A stretch of 64,000 bases of DNA from Demequina sp. NBRC 110052 (GCF_002090075.1 NZ_BBRI01000002.1:496001-560000), one strand, 5' to 3'; positions 19,454 through 28,632 are shown, counted from the stretch's first letter. The notes: generated by a model from the letters alone, not told the origin. Numbers and translations are program-made.

Positions 19454-21069
19454 GGCCGGGCCTCCCCACTCTCGTGCGCACCGGACCTCGCGGGGCCCTG
19501 CTGCTGTTGCTGCTGTTGCTGCTGGCCGTGCGCGTAGTCCTCGGGATGCGCGCCCTGCGGCACCGGATCCACGCCGGCGAGCTCGACCTTCGCCTCTGGT
19601 GGCAGAGACGCGCCGCCGCGATGCCGGACTCCGCCGAGCACCCACGTGTCCTTCGAACCGCCGCCCTGCGAGGAGTTCACAATGAGCTGGCCCTTCTGGA
19701 GCGCGACGCGCGTCAGGCCGCCTGGCAGCACCCACACGTCGTCGCCGTCGTTGATCGCAAAGGGGCGCAGGTCCACGTGGCGAGGCTCGAGACCGTCCTC
19801 GGTGAGCGTCGGCACGGTCGACAGCTGGATCACGGGCTGAGCGATCCAGCCGCGCGGATCGTCGAGAATCTGGCGGCGCGTCGCATCGAGCTCCTCCGGG
19901 GAGGCCTTGGTGCCTATCACCACTCCCTTGCCGCCCGCGCCGTCGACTGGCTTGACGACGAGTTCGTGCAGGCGGTCCATGACCTCCTCGCGCGCCTCGG
20001 GCTCCTCGAGGCGCCACGTGTCCACGTTGGGAAGGATCGGCTCCTCGCCCAGGTAGTAGCGCGTCAGGTCGGGCATGTAGGTGTAGATCAACTTGTCGTC
20101 CGCCACGCCATTGCCGACCGCGTTCGCGATCGTGACGTTGCCCAGGCGTGCGGCGTTGATCAGCCCGGGAGCGCCGAGCGTCGAGTCCGGCCGGAACTGG
20201 ACCGGATCCAGGAAGTCGTCGTCGATGCGACGGTAGATGACGTCCACGCGACGCCTGCCCGCAGTGGTGCGCATGTACACGCGACCATTGAGGGTCTCGA
20301 GGTCGCGCCCCTCGACCAGCTGCACGCCCATCGTGCGCGCGAGCAGCGAGTGCTCGTAGTACGCGGAGTTGAAGACGCCGGGTGTGAGCACCACGATCGT
20401 CGGGTCGTCCACACCGCCGGGCGCGGCTTTCGCGAGCGCGGCCCGGAGTCGCTGCGAGTACTCGAGCACGGGGCGCACGCCCATCGCGCCGAACATGTCC
20501 GGGTACATCTGGCTCATCGCGCGCCGGTTCGAGAGCACGTAGCTCACGCCAGAAGGCACGCGCACGTTGTCCTCGAGCACGCGCCAGATGCTGTGCTGAT
20601 CCCGCACCAGGTCGATTCCGCTCACATGCACGCGCACGCCGTTGCCCGGCTCGATGCCCGCGACCGTCCGGTAGAAGTACTGGCTCGACGCGAGCAGTCG
20701 ACGCGGCACGACGCCGTCCGTGACGCACCGCTGCGAGCCGTAGACGTCCGCGAGGAACGCCTCGAGCGTGCGCACGCGCTGCGCAATGCCGGGCGAGATG
20801 ATGTCCCACTCGTCGGCGCCCACCACACGGGGCACGATGTCCAGCGGGAAGGGCCTCTCCTCGCCCGCATGGTCGAAGGTCACGCCCTGCGCAAGGTAGC
20901 TCGACGCGAGGGCCTCGGCGCGCGAGTAGAGGTCATCGCCCGACATCCGATCGATCTCGGCGTAGACGCGCCGATACGGCTCCCGCACCTGCCCGTCGAC
21001 GTCCACGGCCTCATCCCACGCCTGCACAGGCGTGTATCCACTCCACGGGGTCGACGCGGGGTCCGTCAT
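19450..21069 (-). CDS. Circularly permuted ATP-grasp protein
   Basis: 539-residue protein of the circularly permuted ATP-grasp family. Motifs include GADEWDIISPGIAQR, ERPFPLDIVPRV, the Asn/Arg-rich LEDNVRVPSGVSYVLSNR, NAVGNGVADDK, and KPVDGAGGKGVVIG, the ATP-grasp glycine loop. ATP-grasp enzymes ligate a carboxylate to an amine through an acyl phosphate; the permuted group is grouped with glutathionylspermidine-synthase-like enzymes. The C-terminal tail (about 500-539) is disordered and contains nine consecutive Gln. First gene of the ATP-grasp/alpha-E/transglutaminase operon. Confidence 0.9.
   Translation of the reverse strand: MTDPASTPWSGYTPVQAWDEAVDVDGQVREPYRRVYAEIDRMSGDDLYSRAEALASSYLAQGVTFDHAGEERPFPLDIVPRVVGADEWDIISPGIAQRVRTLEAFLADVYGSQRCVTDGVVPRRLLASSQYFYRTVAGIEPGNGVRVHVSGIDLVRDQHSIWRVLEDNVRVPSGVSYVLSNRRAMSQMYPDMFGAMGVRPVLEYSQRLRAALAKAAPGGVDDPTIVVLTPGVFNSAYYEHSLLARTMGVQLVEGRDLETLNGRVYMRTTAGRRRVDVIYRRIDDDFLDPVQFRPDSTLGAPGLINAARLGNVTIANAVGNGVADDKLIYTYMPDLTRYYLGEEPILPNVDTWRLEEPEAREEVMDRLHELVVKPVDGAGGKGVVIGTKASPEELDATRRQILDDPRGWIAQPVIQLSTVPTLTEDGLEPRHVDLRPFAINDGDDVWVLPGGLTRVALQKGQLIVNSSQGGGSKDTWVLGGVRHRGGASLPPEAKVELAGVDPVPQGAHPEDYAHGQQQQQQQQQGPARSGAHESGEARP
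19498..19524 (-). repeat. In-frame CAG/CAA microsatellite encoding nine Gln
   Basis: On the coding (minus) strand the 27 bases are three exact copies of the 9-mer CAGCAGCAA, in register, except that the last copy ends in CAG. They encode nine Gln in the disordered tail of the ATP-grasp protein. A change of 3 or 9 bases by slippage would keep the frame, and the protein's conserved part lies well upstream. Confidence 0.9.
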
Positions 21070-21176
21070 GCCCTCAGGCTAGCCACGACGTGTTTCGCCT
21101 GCATGACGGGCGGATGGCGGCAGTGCGACATGGCGGCATGCTTCCGACGCTGGCTGCGGAGCTCTGCCGCGACGAC

Positions 21177-23021
21177 TTACTCGTCGTTCGGGTGGGCGAC
21201 GCGGCCTTCGGCGTCGAGCGCGTCCCGGAGTTCGCCCGGGTAGACCCAGATCACGGTCTCGCCGACCAGTGAGCCGTTGAGCGGCCACGCCCCCTGTTCC
21301 GCGGGCAACGAGACTTGGACGCCAGTCAGCGCGAGGTCGGACCGCGGCGTATCCCCACGCTCGGAACTGAACGCAGCCAGTTCTCGCGGATACACCCAGA
21401 ACTCGATCTGGTTGAAGCCACGGCCGATCTGCTCCTGGCTGAGGTCGACCGCCAAGGGCTCCGATTCGGGGACCCCCTCGAGCGCCACAAGCGAGGGCGG
21501 GATCTGTCGCGCCCAGAACTCGTGGTCCTTGAGCACTGCCTGGTCGCCATAGAGCGACCAGGCGAGGAAGACTGCACCGAGGGCAGGGATGCTCCAAGGG
21601 CTGCGGCGCGACGCCACGACCACAGCCACGGTCGCGATCACGCCGAACAGCACGATCGCCCACCAGGGATCCCGCTGGTCCGTCCCCACGAGAGCGTCGC
21701 TCAGGAAAGCGGAAACTGCGGGTGCGTGGGAGCCCTCCCATCTGCCGCCGAGGGGCATCAGCGGCACGACGAGCAAGAGGAACAGCGCCCCGGAGACCGC
21801 TGCGACGCCGACGACGGACCACGCGATGGCCCGAGAGAGGCGCGCAGCGAGGGCTGCGGCGCCGACCACCGCGAGCACAGGAGTGATGACCTCGATGTAC
21901 CGGCCGTACGCGAACGCATCCAGGCGCGAGATACCCGCCGTCTCGCCCCAGGTGCCGCCCGCGAGCGTCATCACCACGAACACGATCGCAGCGACGACCG
22001 CAGCGAGCAGCCACCGCGACTCGAAGCGGTGCGCGCCCCGGCGCGCGCGCACCACGAGCACCAGCAGGCCGATGCCCGCAAGCCCGAGCCATGTGAGGGA
22101 CTCAACCCAGGTCTGGGACACGATGGCGGTGACATAGTCTCCAAGCGATCCCGCAAGGAGCTGATCGATCTGACCAGCCGCCCGCTCGGCCTTCATGTAG
22201 TTCTGCTCCTCGATCCACAGCAGCAGCAGGTACGACGCCACCGAGATGGACGCAAGAAGCCCCCCGCCTCCCAGCGCATCCACGGGACGCTTGAACAGCA
22301 TGACGGCGAAACCGACGGCGACGACGAACAGGAGCGGCAGCGCACGACCATGGACCAGGAACATCGCGCCGGCGGAGGCTCCGAGCAGCGCTGCCTGGCG
22401 GAACGAAGGGTTCCTCAGCTGGACGATCGCCGCCCATGCCGTGAGCATCACGACGAAGTGCAGGAGGTTCTCGGCGAGCAGGTAGTTGCTCTGGATCAGC
22501 ATGGCCGGGCTGACCGCGATGACCGCGGCCATCAGAACGGACGCATTGCGACCTGCTCCGAACTTGCGTGCGACGCGCGACATGGGCCAGATCGTCGCGA
22601 CGCCGATCGCGGCGTTGAGGAAGATCGCCATCCGGTAGACGGTCGCGGCCTCGTCGGTGAACAGCCACAGCGGCGCGATGAGGATCGCGAGCCCTGGCAT
22701 GTACGAGCTGCCGAGCAGCACGACGGGGCCTTCGGGCCGCGCGAACAGCGCAGCGTTGAAGATCATGCCGGCTTCATCGGCCTGGTAGATCAGGCCCGTC
22801 GAGTCCCACGCGACGATGAGGTTGGCGACCACCACCACGGCGACCGCCACCCACACGGACCAGCGCGGAGGGTTCCACCGCCGGATCGCGATGCCGCCGC
22901 CCTTCGTCGCCCCGGCGCCTTCGTCCCGAGGCGCCGCCTTCACGGCGGGCGCTGTCTCGTTGTCGGGCACCGACTCCCCTGCCACGAGCGCGCCGGTGTC
23001 GTCCACAGTCTCCTCCGCCAT
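21177..23021 (-). CDS. Polytopic membrane protein, glycosyltransferase-39/C-like
   Basis: 614 residues with an acidic N-terminal tail (1-50), then about eleven hydrophobic segments. The first extracytoplasmic loop has YQADEAGMIFNAALFARPEG, an acidic pair in the position where polyprenyl-phosphate-dependent GT-C enzymes (ArnT/PMT type) place the catalytic Asp. The final 130 residues are soluble and extracytoplasmic. The ATG before AEETVDD is preferred over an upstream in-frame ATG whose extension is Gly/Arg-rich. Sugar donor and acceptor cannot be read from sequence. It is divergent from the PH-domain gene. Confidence 0.6.
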   Translation of the reverse strand: MAEETVDDTGALVAGESVPDNETAPAVKAAPRDEGAGATKGGGIAIRRWNPPRWSVWVAVAVVVVANLIVAWDSTGLIYQADEAGMIFNAALFARPEGPVVLLGSSYMPGLAILIAPLWLFTDEAATVYRMAIFLNAAIGVATIWPMSRVARKFGAGRNASVLMAAVIAVSPAMLIQSNYLLAENLLHFVVMLTAWAAIVQLRNPSFRQAALLGASAGAMFLVHGRALPLLFVVAVGFAVMLFKRPVDALGGGGLLASISVASYLLLLWIEEQNYMKAERAAGQIDQLLAGSLGDYVTAIVSQTWVESLTWLGLAGIGLLVLVVRARRGAHRFESRWLLAAVVAAIVFVVMTLAGGTWGETAGISRLDAFAYGRYIEVITPVLAVVGAAALAARLSRAIAWSVVGVAAVSGALFLLLVVPLMPLGGRWEGSHAPAVSAFLSDALVGTDQRDPWWAIVLFGVIATVAVVVASRRSPWSIPALGAVFLAWSLYGDQAVLKDHEFWARQIPPSLVALEGVPESEPLAVDLSQEQIGRGFNQIEFWVYPRELAAFSSERGDTPRSDLALTGVQVSLPAEQGAWPLNGSLVGETVIWVYPGELRDALDAEGRVAHPNDE

Positions 23022-23095
23022 GGCGGCAAGCCTAGGCCCCACCCATCGCGTCGCTGCCCTTCCCCCGCCGGGGTGCGCGCCGATACGCTCGAGCC

Positions 23096-23611
23096 ATGGC
23101 ATACCCGCGTGATCTGCTCGCGCCCGACGAGGACGTCGTCGTCGATGCGCATCCCCACTGGAAGGCGCTCATCGGCGCCGTCGCTACGACCCTGCTAGCG
23201 ATCGCGCTCGCATTGCTGGCGTGGTGGTGGATGGACTCGGTCCAGTGGAGCGACGGCGTGGAGACCGGTGTGGGGATCGCCGTGGCGGTTGGCGTGGTCG
23301 TGCTCGTCGCATGGCTGGCGATCGCGCCGTACATCCGCTGGGCGACCACGCACTTCGTGGTCACGGATCGCCGCGTGATCTACCGCACCGGGGTGTTCAC
23401 CAAGAGCGGCATTGACATCCCGCTCGCGCGCATCAACTCGGTGCAGTTCCGGCATGGGCTCATCGACCGGCTGTTCAAGACCGGCACGCTCATCATCGAG
23501 TCGGCCTCGGACGACCCGCTCGAGTTCGACGACATCCCGAACGTCGAGAGCGTCCACGCGCAGCTGTATCACGAGGTCAACGACGCACTCGACGGGGACG
23601 ACGAGAAGTAG
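23096..23611 (+). CDS. Bacterial PH-domain (YdbS/YdbT-like) membrane protein
   Basis: 171-residue protein with two membrane helices (about 26-46 and 58-78) followed by a bacterial PH-2 domain (about 85-165) with the family core HFVVTDRRVIYRTGVFTKSG, IPLARINSVQF and GTLIIESASDD. The role of these domains is unclear; they occur in membrane stress and transport contexts. It lies 75 bases from the divergent GT-C-like gene and 55 bases upstream of the HTH-TOBE gene. Confidence 0.88.
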   Translation: MAYPRDLLAPDEDVVVDAHPHWKALIGAVATTLLAIALALLAWWWMDSVQWSDGVETGVGIAVAVGVVVLVAWLAIAPYIRWATTHFVVTDRRVIYRTGVFTKSGIDIPLARINSVQFRHGLIDRLFKTGTLIIESASDDPLEFDDIPNVESVHAQLYHEVNDALDGDDEK

Positions 23612-23666
23612 CCGACCGCAGCGTCGGGCCTTGTAGCGCCGCATCTGCGGCGATAAGGTTCGTCGC

Positions 23667-24071
23667 ATGCCGCATCTGCGCATCTCCGAGGCTGCGTCGC
23701 TCCTGGGCGTGAGCGACGACACCGTCCGACGCTGGGTCGCCTCCGAGGGCATCGCCACCGCACGCGACGCCGCCGGCCGCACGCTCGTGGACGGCGTCGA
23801 CGTCGCCCGCTTCGCGGCCCGCGCGAGCGCGCCGAACGACCGCACCGACGTGCTGCGCTCCGCGCGCAACCGCTTCCCGGGCATCGTCACGGCGGTCCAC
23901 GCCGACAGCGTGATGGCGCAGGTGGACCTGCAGTGCGGACCTCACCGGGTGGTGTCGCTCATGAGCTCCGAGGCCGTGCGCGAGCTCGACCTCGAACCGG
24001 GATCGCTCGCGACCGCGATCGTCAAGGCCACGACAGTGATCGTCGAGGCCGCGCCTGGAACGGTACGATGA
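23667..24071 (+). CDS. HTH-TOBE molybdate-responsive regulator
   Basis: 134 residues. An excisionase/MerR-type helix-turn-helix (residues 3-50, RISEAASLLGVSDDTVRRW) is followed by a single TOBE (molybdate-binding) domain (66-128, RNRFPGIVTAVHADSVMAQV). This is a compact analogue of ModE, with the DNA-binding part of a different type. Its stop overlaps the modA start (ATGA), so it is the first gene of the mod operon and probably senses molybdate to control it (inference from domain content and position). Confidence 0.88.
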   Translation: MPHLRISEAASLLGVSDDTVRRWVASEGIATARDAAGRTLVDGVDVARFAARASAPNDRTDVLRSARNRFPGIVTAVHADSVMAQVDLQCGPHRVVSLMSSEAVRELDLEPGSLATAIVKATTVIVEAAPGTVR

Positions 24072-24823
24072 GGGCACCCCGATTCGCGGCGGTGGGCGCG
24101 GCCGCTCTCGCCCTCGCGGCCTGCGCGCCGACGGCCCTGCCCGAGGGCCGGCCCGAGACCCTGACGGTGCTCGCGGCGTCGTCGCTCGCGGAGGTGATGA
24201 CAACGATCGTCTCCGACTTCGAAGCGGACCATCCCGACGTCAACGTCGCCGTGTCCTTCGCCGGGTCCTCAACGCTCGCGTCGCAGGTGCTCGAGGGTGC
24301 GCCCGCCGACGTGCTCGCAACTGCGGACGAGGCGACCATGGCGACCGTCAGCGACGAGCTCGAGATCGAGCCGCAGATCTTCGCGACGAACACCCTCACG
24401 ATCGCGGTACCCGCGGGCAACCCTGGCGGGATCACAGGCGTCGACAGCCTGTCCGACGCGGGGGTAGTCCTGGTGACGTGCGCGCCGCAGGTGCCGTGCG
24501 GCGCGGCGACGGCACTGGTCGCGGAGGCGTCGGGCGCCACGCTCTCCCCTGTGTCAGAGGAGTCGAACGTCACCGACGTGCTGGGCAAGGTCGCTTCGGG
24601 CGAGGCCGACGCAGGCATTGTCTACGCGACCGACCTGGCGCGGGCGGATGGAGTCGAGGAGGTCGCTCTGGAGCATGCCGACGCTGTGGTGAACCGGTAC
24701 CCGATCGCAGCGCTGCCTCACGCGTCGGGCTCGCCCTCGCAGCACGCGCGCGAGTTCGTGGCCGCCGTGCTGTCCTCCGAGGGCCGTGCGGTGCTCGCTG
24801 CTGCCGGATTCGGCGCGCCGTGA
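24068..24823 (+). CDS. modA: Molybdate ABC transporter, substrate-binding lipoprotein
   Basis: 251 residues. The N-terminus is a lipoprotein signal with lipobox LAAC (Cys19), followed by the ModA fold with LTVLAASSLAEVM, VSFAGSSTLASQV and GAPADVLATAD. The Ser/Thr-rich loops (AASSL, GSS) hold the oxyanion in this family. After processing it is anchored outside the membrane and hands molybdate to ModB. The ATG overlaps the regulator's stop and its own TGA overlaps the modB GTG. Confidence 0.94.
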   Translation: MRAPRFAAVGAAALALAACAPTALPEGRPETLTVLAASSLAEVMTTIVSDFEADHPDVNVAVSFAGSSTLASQVLEGAPADVLATADEATMATVSDELEIEPQIFATNTLTIAVPAGNPGGITGVDSLSDAGVVLVTCAPQVPCGAATALVAEASGATLSPVSEESNVTDVLGKVASGEADAGIVYATDLARADGVEEVALEHADAVVNRYPIAALPHASGSPSQHAREFVAAVLSSEGRAVLAAAGFGAP

Positions 24824-25581
24824 TCGGCCCCCGCTGGCTCGTGCCACTCGCCGTCGCGGGCGCGCTCGTGGTGCTCCTGCCCCTCGCCGGCCTCGTCTCG
24901 AGGGTGGGGTGGTCCGAGTTCGGCACGTCTGTGACGGCGCCCGCCTCGCTCGAAGCGCTCGCGCTGAGCCTCAGGACGGCGACCATCGCCACGCTCCTCG
25001 TCATCGTGCTCGGCATCCCGCTCGGCTTCGCACTGCGTGCGATGCGCGGGCCCTGGCGCGCGCTCGTGCGCGCGATCGTGCTGGTACCGCTCGTACTCCC
25101 TCCCGTGGTCGGCGGGCTCGCCCTGCTGTACGCCTTCGGCCGTCGCGGGCTTCTCGGCGACGCGCTCGGCGGGTCGCTCGCCTTCACGACGGCGGCGGTC
25201 GTCCTGGCGCAGACCTTCGTCGCACTGCCGTTCATGGTCGTCTCCGTCGAATCGGCGCTCGCGCAGCGCAGTGGGCGTCACGAGGCGGTCGCCGGAACAC
25301 TCGGCGCCTCGCGCACACGCATCCTGTTCCGCGTCACCCTTCCGGCGCTCGGTCCCGCGCTCGCGACGGGCGCCGTGCTGGCATTCGCGCGCGCGCTCGG
25401 CGAGTTCGGAGCGACGCTCACGTTCGCGGGATCGCTCGCCGGCGTGACGCGGACAGCGCCGCTGGAGATCTACCTGGCGCGCGAGACGGATCCCGCGCAG
25501 GCCGCGGCGCTGTCGCTCGTGCTCGTCGCGCTCGCCGTCGCGGTGGTGGCGATCGCCTACCGACCTGGGTCGCGCCGATGA
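24820..25581 (+). CDS. modB: Molybdate ABC transporter permease
   Basis: 253-residue membrane protein, about six helices, with the permease EAA loop EAVAGTLGASRTRILFRVTLP (residues about 158-178) that docks onto the ATPase. The GTG start overlaps the modA TGA and its TGA overlaps the modC ATG. Confidence 0.94.
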   Translation: MIGPRWLVPLAVAGALVVLLPLAGLVSRVGWSEFGTSVTAPASLEALALSLRTATIATLLVIVLGIPLGFALRAMRGPWRALVRAIVLVPLVLPPVVGGLALLYAFGRRGLLGDALGGSLAFTTAAVVLAQTFVALPFMVVSVESALAQRSGRHEAVAGTLGASRTRILFRVTLPALGPALATGAVLAFARALGEFGATLTFAGSLAGVTRTAPLEIYLARETDPAQAAALSLVLVALAVAVVAIAYRPGSRR

Positions 25582-26603
25582 GCCTCGATGCCCACGTGCT
25601 GATCAGGTCGCGGGCCGTCGACGCTCGCCTCACAGTCGAGCGCGGCCGCACCCTGGTGCTGCTCGGGACCAACGGCGCCGGAAAGTCCACGGTGCTCGAG
25701 GCGATCGCGGGGATCGTGCCGGTCGACTCTGGCGAGATCGCGATTCACGGTCGCGCACTCACCGGTGGCGGGCGACGCGTGCCGCTCGCGTCGCGTCGGA
25801 TCGCCTTGCTGTCGCAGGACGACGCGCTGTTCCCCACGATGTCGGTGCTGGACAACGTCGCCTTCGGCCCTCGCTCTCGCGGCTCGTCCCGCGAGGAGGC
25901 GCGGCACACCGCGCGCGCCTGGCTTGAGCGCGTAGGTGCCACAGACCTCGCTGCACGCCGACCCACCGAGCTCTCGGGAGGGCAGGCCCGGCGCGTCGCG
26001 ATCGCGCGCGCACTCGCGCCCGCTCCCGAGGCCGTCCTGCTCGACGAACCCCTCGCTCGGCTCGACGTCGAGGCCGCCACCGCGATCCGCGCGCTGCTTC
26101 AACACGTCCTGCGCGACGTCACCGCCATCGTCGCCACCCATGACGCTCTCGACGCGCATGCGCTCGCCGATGACGTGGCAGTGATCGAGGCGGGCGTCGT
26201 CGTCGAAGCCGGAACGGCGTCGGAGGTGCTGACACGACCTCGCACCGCGTTCGCCGCGCGTATGGCGGCGCGCGTGCTGATCCGCGGCACGATGCAGGGC
26301 GGAGCGCTCGTCCTCGTCAATGGGACCCGCGTACCGGTCGCCGGGGGCCCGAGGGCGGGCGCTGCGGCGGGGATCGCGGTGCGTCCCACTTTGATCGCGC
26401 TCGCGCTCGGCGACGAGCCGCGCGTGCCCGGCCGCGCGTGGGTCACGGACACCGTGGTCGCTCTCGAGCCGCGTGGGGATGAGGTGCGCGTGCACGGGTC
26501 GGCGGCCGCCGCCGACGTGGATCCGGCCGAAGCTTCGCGCATCATCGTCGGCGAACGCGTGCTGTTCGGGGTGCCTACGGGGCTGCCTGCATACGCGATC
26601 TGA
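25578..26603 (+). CDS. modC: Molybdate ABC transporter ATP-binding protein with TOBE domain
   Basis: 341 residues. The ABC ATPase domain has Walker A GTNGAGKST (30-38), signature LSGGQARRVAIARAL, Walker B AVLLDEPLARLD and the H-loop ATHD. A C-terminal TOBE-type domain (about 275-341) could bind molybdate and lower transport at high supply, as described for trans-inhibited ModC. Last gene of the regulator-modABC operon; 80 bases separate it from mogA. Confidence 0.94.
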   Translation: MSLDAHVLIRSRAVDARLTVERGRTLVLLGTNGAGKSTVLEAIAGIVPVDSGEIAIHGRALTGGGRRVPLASRRIALLSQDDALFPTMSVLDNVAFGPRSRGSSREEARHTARAWLERVGATDLAARRPTELSGGQARRVAIARALAPAPEAVLLDEPLARLDVEAATAIRALLQHVLRDVTAIVATHDALDAHALADDVAVIEAGVVVEAGTASEVLTRPRTAFAARMAARVLIRGTMQGGALVLVNGTRVPVAGGPRAGAAAGIAVRPTLIALALGDEPRVPGRAWVTDTVVALEPRGDEVRVHGSAAAADVDPAEASRIIVGERVLFGVPTGLPAYAI

Positions 26604-26683
26604 GGCCGTTCTCACAGCACCGCCGCCGCGCAGGCGTTCTGTACGCAACCCCCGCGAAACACCTTGGTTCCTACACTGAAGCC

Positions 26684-27181
26684 ATGTCCCCCGCACTCAC
26701 CGGCGTCCTCATCGCGGTGGTGACCGTCTCCGACCGGTCGTCCCGTGGTGAACGCGTCGATGCGTCGGGCCCGATCCTTGCGGAGGCGCTACGGAGCCTC
26801 GGCGCCGAGGTGTGGGCCACGACCGTTCCCGACGGCGCCGACCAGGTGGAGCATGTGATCCGCGCCGCGGTCGCCGAGGGAGCCCGAGTGGTGCTCACCT
26901 CGGGCGGCACGGGCATCGGCCCGCGGGACTTGACCCCAGAGGGAACCGCGAACGTCATCGCGCGTCCGCTGCCCGGCATCGCAGAGCGCCTGCGCGCGGT
27001 CGATGCAGATGCGGTTCCGGGTGCGGTACTGTCGCGGGGCCTTGCCGGCCTCACGGGCGGCACGCATCCGGCGATCGTGATCAACGTCGCGGGCTCCACC
27101 GAGGCCGCGCGTTCTGCGGCCGCAGTCCTCGCCGACGTGCTTCCGCATGCGCTCTCCCAGCTCGACGGGGAGGACCACTGA
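26684..27181 (+). CDS. mogA: Molybdopterin adenylyltransferase (MogA/MoaB family)
   Basis: 165-residue protein with VVTVSDRSSRGERVD, LTSGGTGIGPRDLTPE and HPAIVINVAGS, the conserved nucleotide- and molybdopterin-binding loops. MogA adenylates molybdopterin before MoeA inserts molybdenum. MoaB-type members in bacteria have the same fold and may substitute. Its TGA shares one base with the moaE ATG (TGATG). Confidence 0.9.
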   Translation: MSPALTGVLIAVVTVSDRSSRGERVDASGPILAEALRSLGAEVWATTVPDGADQVEHVIRAAVAEGARVVLTSGGTGIGPRDLTPEGTANVIARPLPGIAERLRAVDADAVPGAVLSRGLAGLTGGTHPAIVINVAGSTEAARSAAAVLADVLPHALSQLDGEDH

Positions 27182-27600
27182 TGCCTGCGATCGCAGCCAT
27201 CTCCGCCGATTCGCTGTCGCTCGACGCGCACGTACGCGCCGTGTCGGATGCCGCGCACGGAGCCGTCGCCACATTCGTCGGGCTTGTGCGCGACCACGAT
27301 CCTTCCGTGGAGGGCGAGGTGACGCACCTCGAGTACTCGTGCCACCCCGACGCTCCGGCCGTCATCGCGCGCATCGTCGCCGAGGTCGAGGCAGCCTCGG
27401 GCACCGCGATCGCCGTGACGCACCGCACGGGCATGCTCGCCGTGGGCGAGGCGGCGATCGTCGCTGCCGCCGCCTCGGCGCATCGGGCTGAGGCCTTCGA
27501 GGCGTGCAGGACCGTGGTCGAGAGAGTCAAGGCGGAACTGCCCATCTGGAAGCGCGAGATCCTCGCGGATGGCTCGCACACGTGGGTGGGGATCGCATGA
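27181..27600 (+). CDS. moaE: Molybdopterin synthase catalytic subunit
   Basis: 139 residues. Family blocks are FVGLVRDHDP, LEYSCHPDA, HRTGMLAVGEAAIV and ELPIWKRE, the last containing the catalytic Lys. With thiocarboxylated MoaD it converts cyclic pyranopterin monophosphate to molybdopterin. moaD is not adjacent; it lies 2.5 kb away on the other strand. The start overlaps the mogA stop by 1 base, and its stop overlaps the moaA ATG. Confidence 0.95.
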   Translation: MPAIAAISADSLSLDAHVRAVSDAAHGAVATFVGLVRDHDPSVEGEVTHLEYSCHPDAPAVIARIVAEVEAASGTAIAVTHRTGMLAVGEAAIVAAAASAHRAEAFEACRTVVERVKAELPIWKREILADGSHTWVGIA

Positions 27601-28598
27601 GTCACGCCAGGCTCGTCGACCGCTACAGACGCGTGCACCGCGACCTGCGCGTCTCGCTCACCGACCGATGCTCGCTGCGCTGCACCTACTGCATGCCTGC
27701 GGATGGCGTGCCGTGGCTCAAGTCCGCCACACTCCTGTCGACCGACGAGCTGGTGCGACTCACGCGCGTCGCCGTGGACCTCGGCGTCCGTGAGGTGCGA
27801 CTCACGGGAGGCGAACCGCTGCTGCGACCCGACGTCGTAGACGTGGTCGGCGAGCTCGCCGCAATCGAGACGCCGGACGGACCTCTGGACCTGTCGCTCA
27901 CCACGAATGCCCTGCGCCTGCCGGCCCTGGCCGCGCCCCTGCGCGATGCGGGTCTGAACCGCGTGAACGTCTCCCTGGACACGTTGCAGCGCGCGCGCTT
28001 CATGGAACTGACCCGGCGCGATCGACTCGCGGACACCCTCGCAGGGATCGAGGCCGCTCGCGCGGTCGGCTTCTCGCCCGTCAAGCTCAACGCCCTCATC
28101 ATGCGGGGCGTCAACGACGACGAGATCGTGGACTTGGTCGACTTCGCGGTCGAGCGCGGCTTGCAGATGAGGTTCATCGAGCACATGCCGCTCGATGGCG
28201 GCCATACGTGGCGGAGGGAGGAGATGGTGACGGCTGAGGAGATCCTCGCCGCTGTCACCGAGCGGTACACGCTCGAGCCGCTGGGCCACGACGGCACGGC
28301 TCCCGCCGAGCGCTTCCGCATCGTCGGCACCGAAGCCACCGTCGGTGTCATCGCCTCGGTGACACGCAAATTCTGCGACCGTTGCGACCGCGTGCGGCTC
28401 ACGGCGGACGGGCAGTTCCGCAACTGCCTCTTCGCCCACGAGGAGTCCGACCTGCGCACGCTGCTGCGAGAAGGCGCGGATGACGCCCGACTCGCTGAGG
28501 CGATGGTGGCCTGCGTCGCTCGCAAGCTGCCTGGACACGGCATCGACGACCCGAGCTTCGTCCAGCCGAGCCGCCCCATGAGCGCGATCGGCGGCTGA
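27597..28598 (+). CDS. moaA: GTP 3',8-cyclase
   Basis: 333-residue radical-SAM enzyme for the first step of molybdenum-cofactor synthesis. The N-terminal cluster motif CSLRCTYC uses C25, C29 and C32. The second cluster uses C260, C263 and C277. The protein ends in the essential Gly-Gly (SAIGG). Together with MoaC, across the convergent intergenic region, it makes cyclic pyranopterin monophosphate from GTP. Last gene of the plus-strand arm. Confidence 0.96.
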   Translation: MSHARLVDRYRRVHRDLRVSLTDRCSLRCTYCMPADGVPWLKSATLLSTDELVRLTRVAVDLGVREVRLTGGEPLLRPDVVDVVGELAAIETPDGPLDLSLTTNALRLPALAAPLRDAGLNRVNVSLDTLQRARFMELTRRDRLADTLAGIEAARAVGFSPVKLNALIMRGVNDDEIVDLVDFAVERGLQMRFIEHMPLDGGHTWRREEMVTAEEILAAVTERYTLEPLGHDGTAPAERFRIVGTEATVGVIASVTRKFCDRCDRVRLTADGQFRNCLFAHEESDLRTLLREGADDARLAEAMVACVARKLPGHGIDDPSFVQPSRPMSAIGG

Positions 28599-28632
28599 GC
28601 CACACCACCCGCGCGCGGCCTCCACCCTCGCG

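Noticed and set aside
19474..21243. 589-codon plus-strand frame opposite the ATP-grasp gene
   Set aside because: Antisense of a conserved enzyme; rich in His, Val and Arg with no motif.
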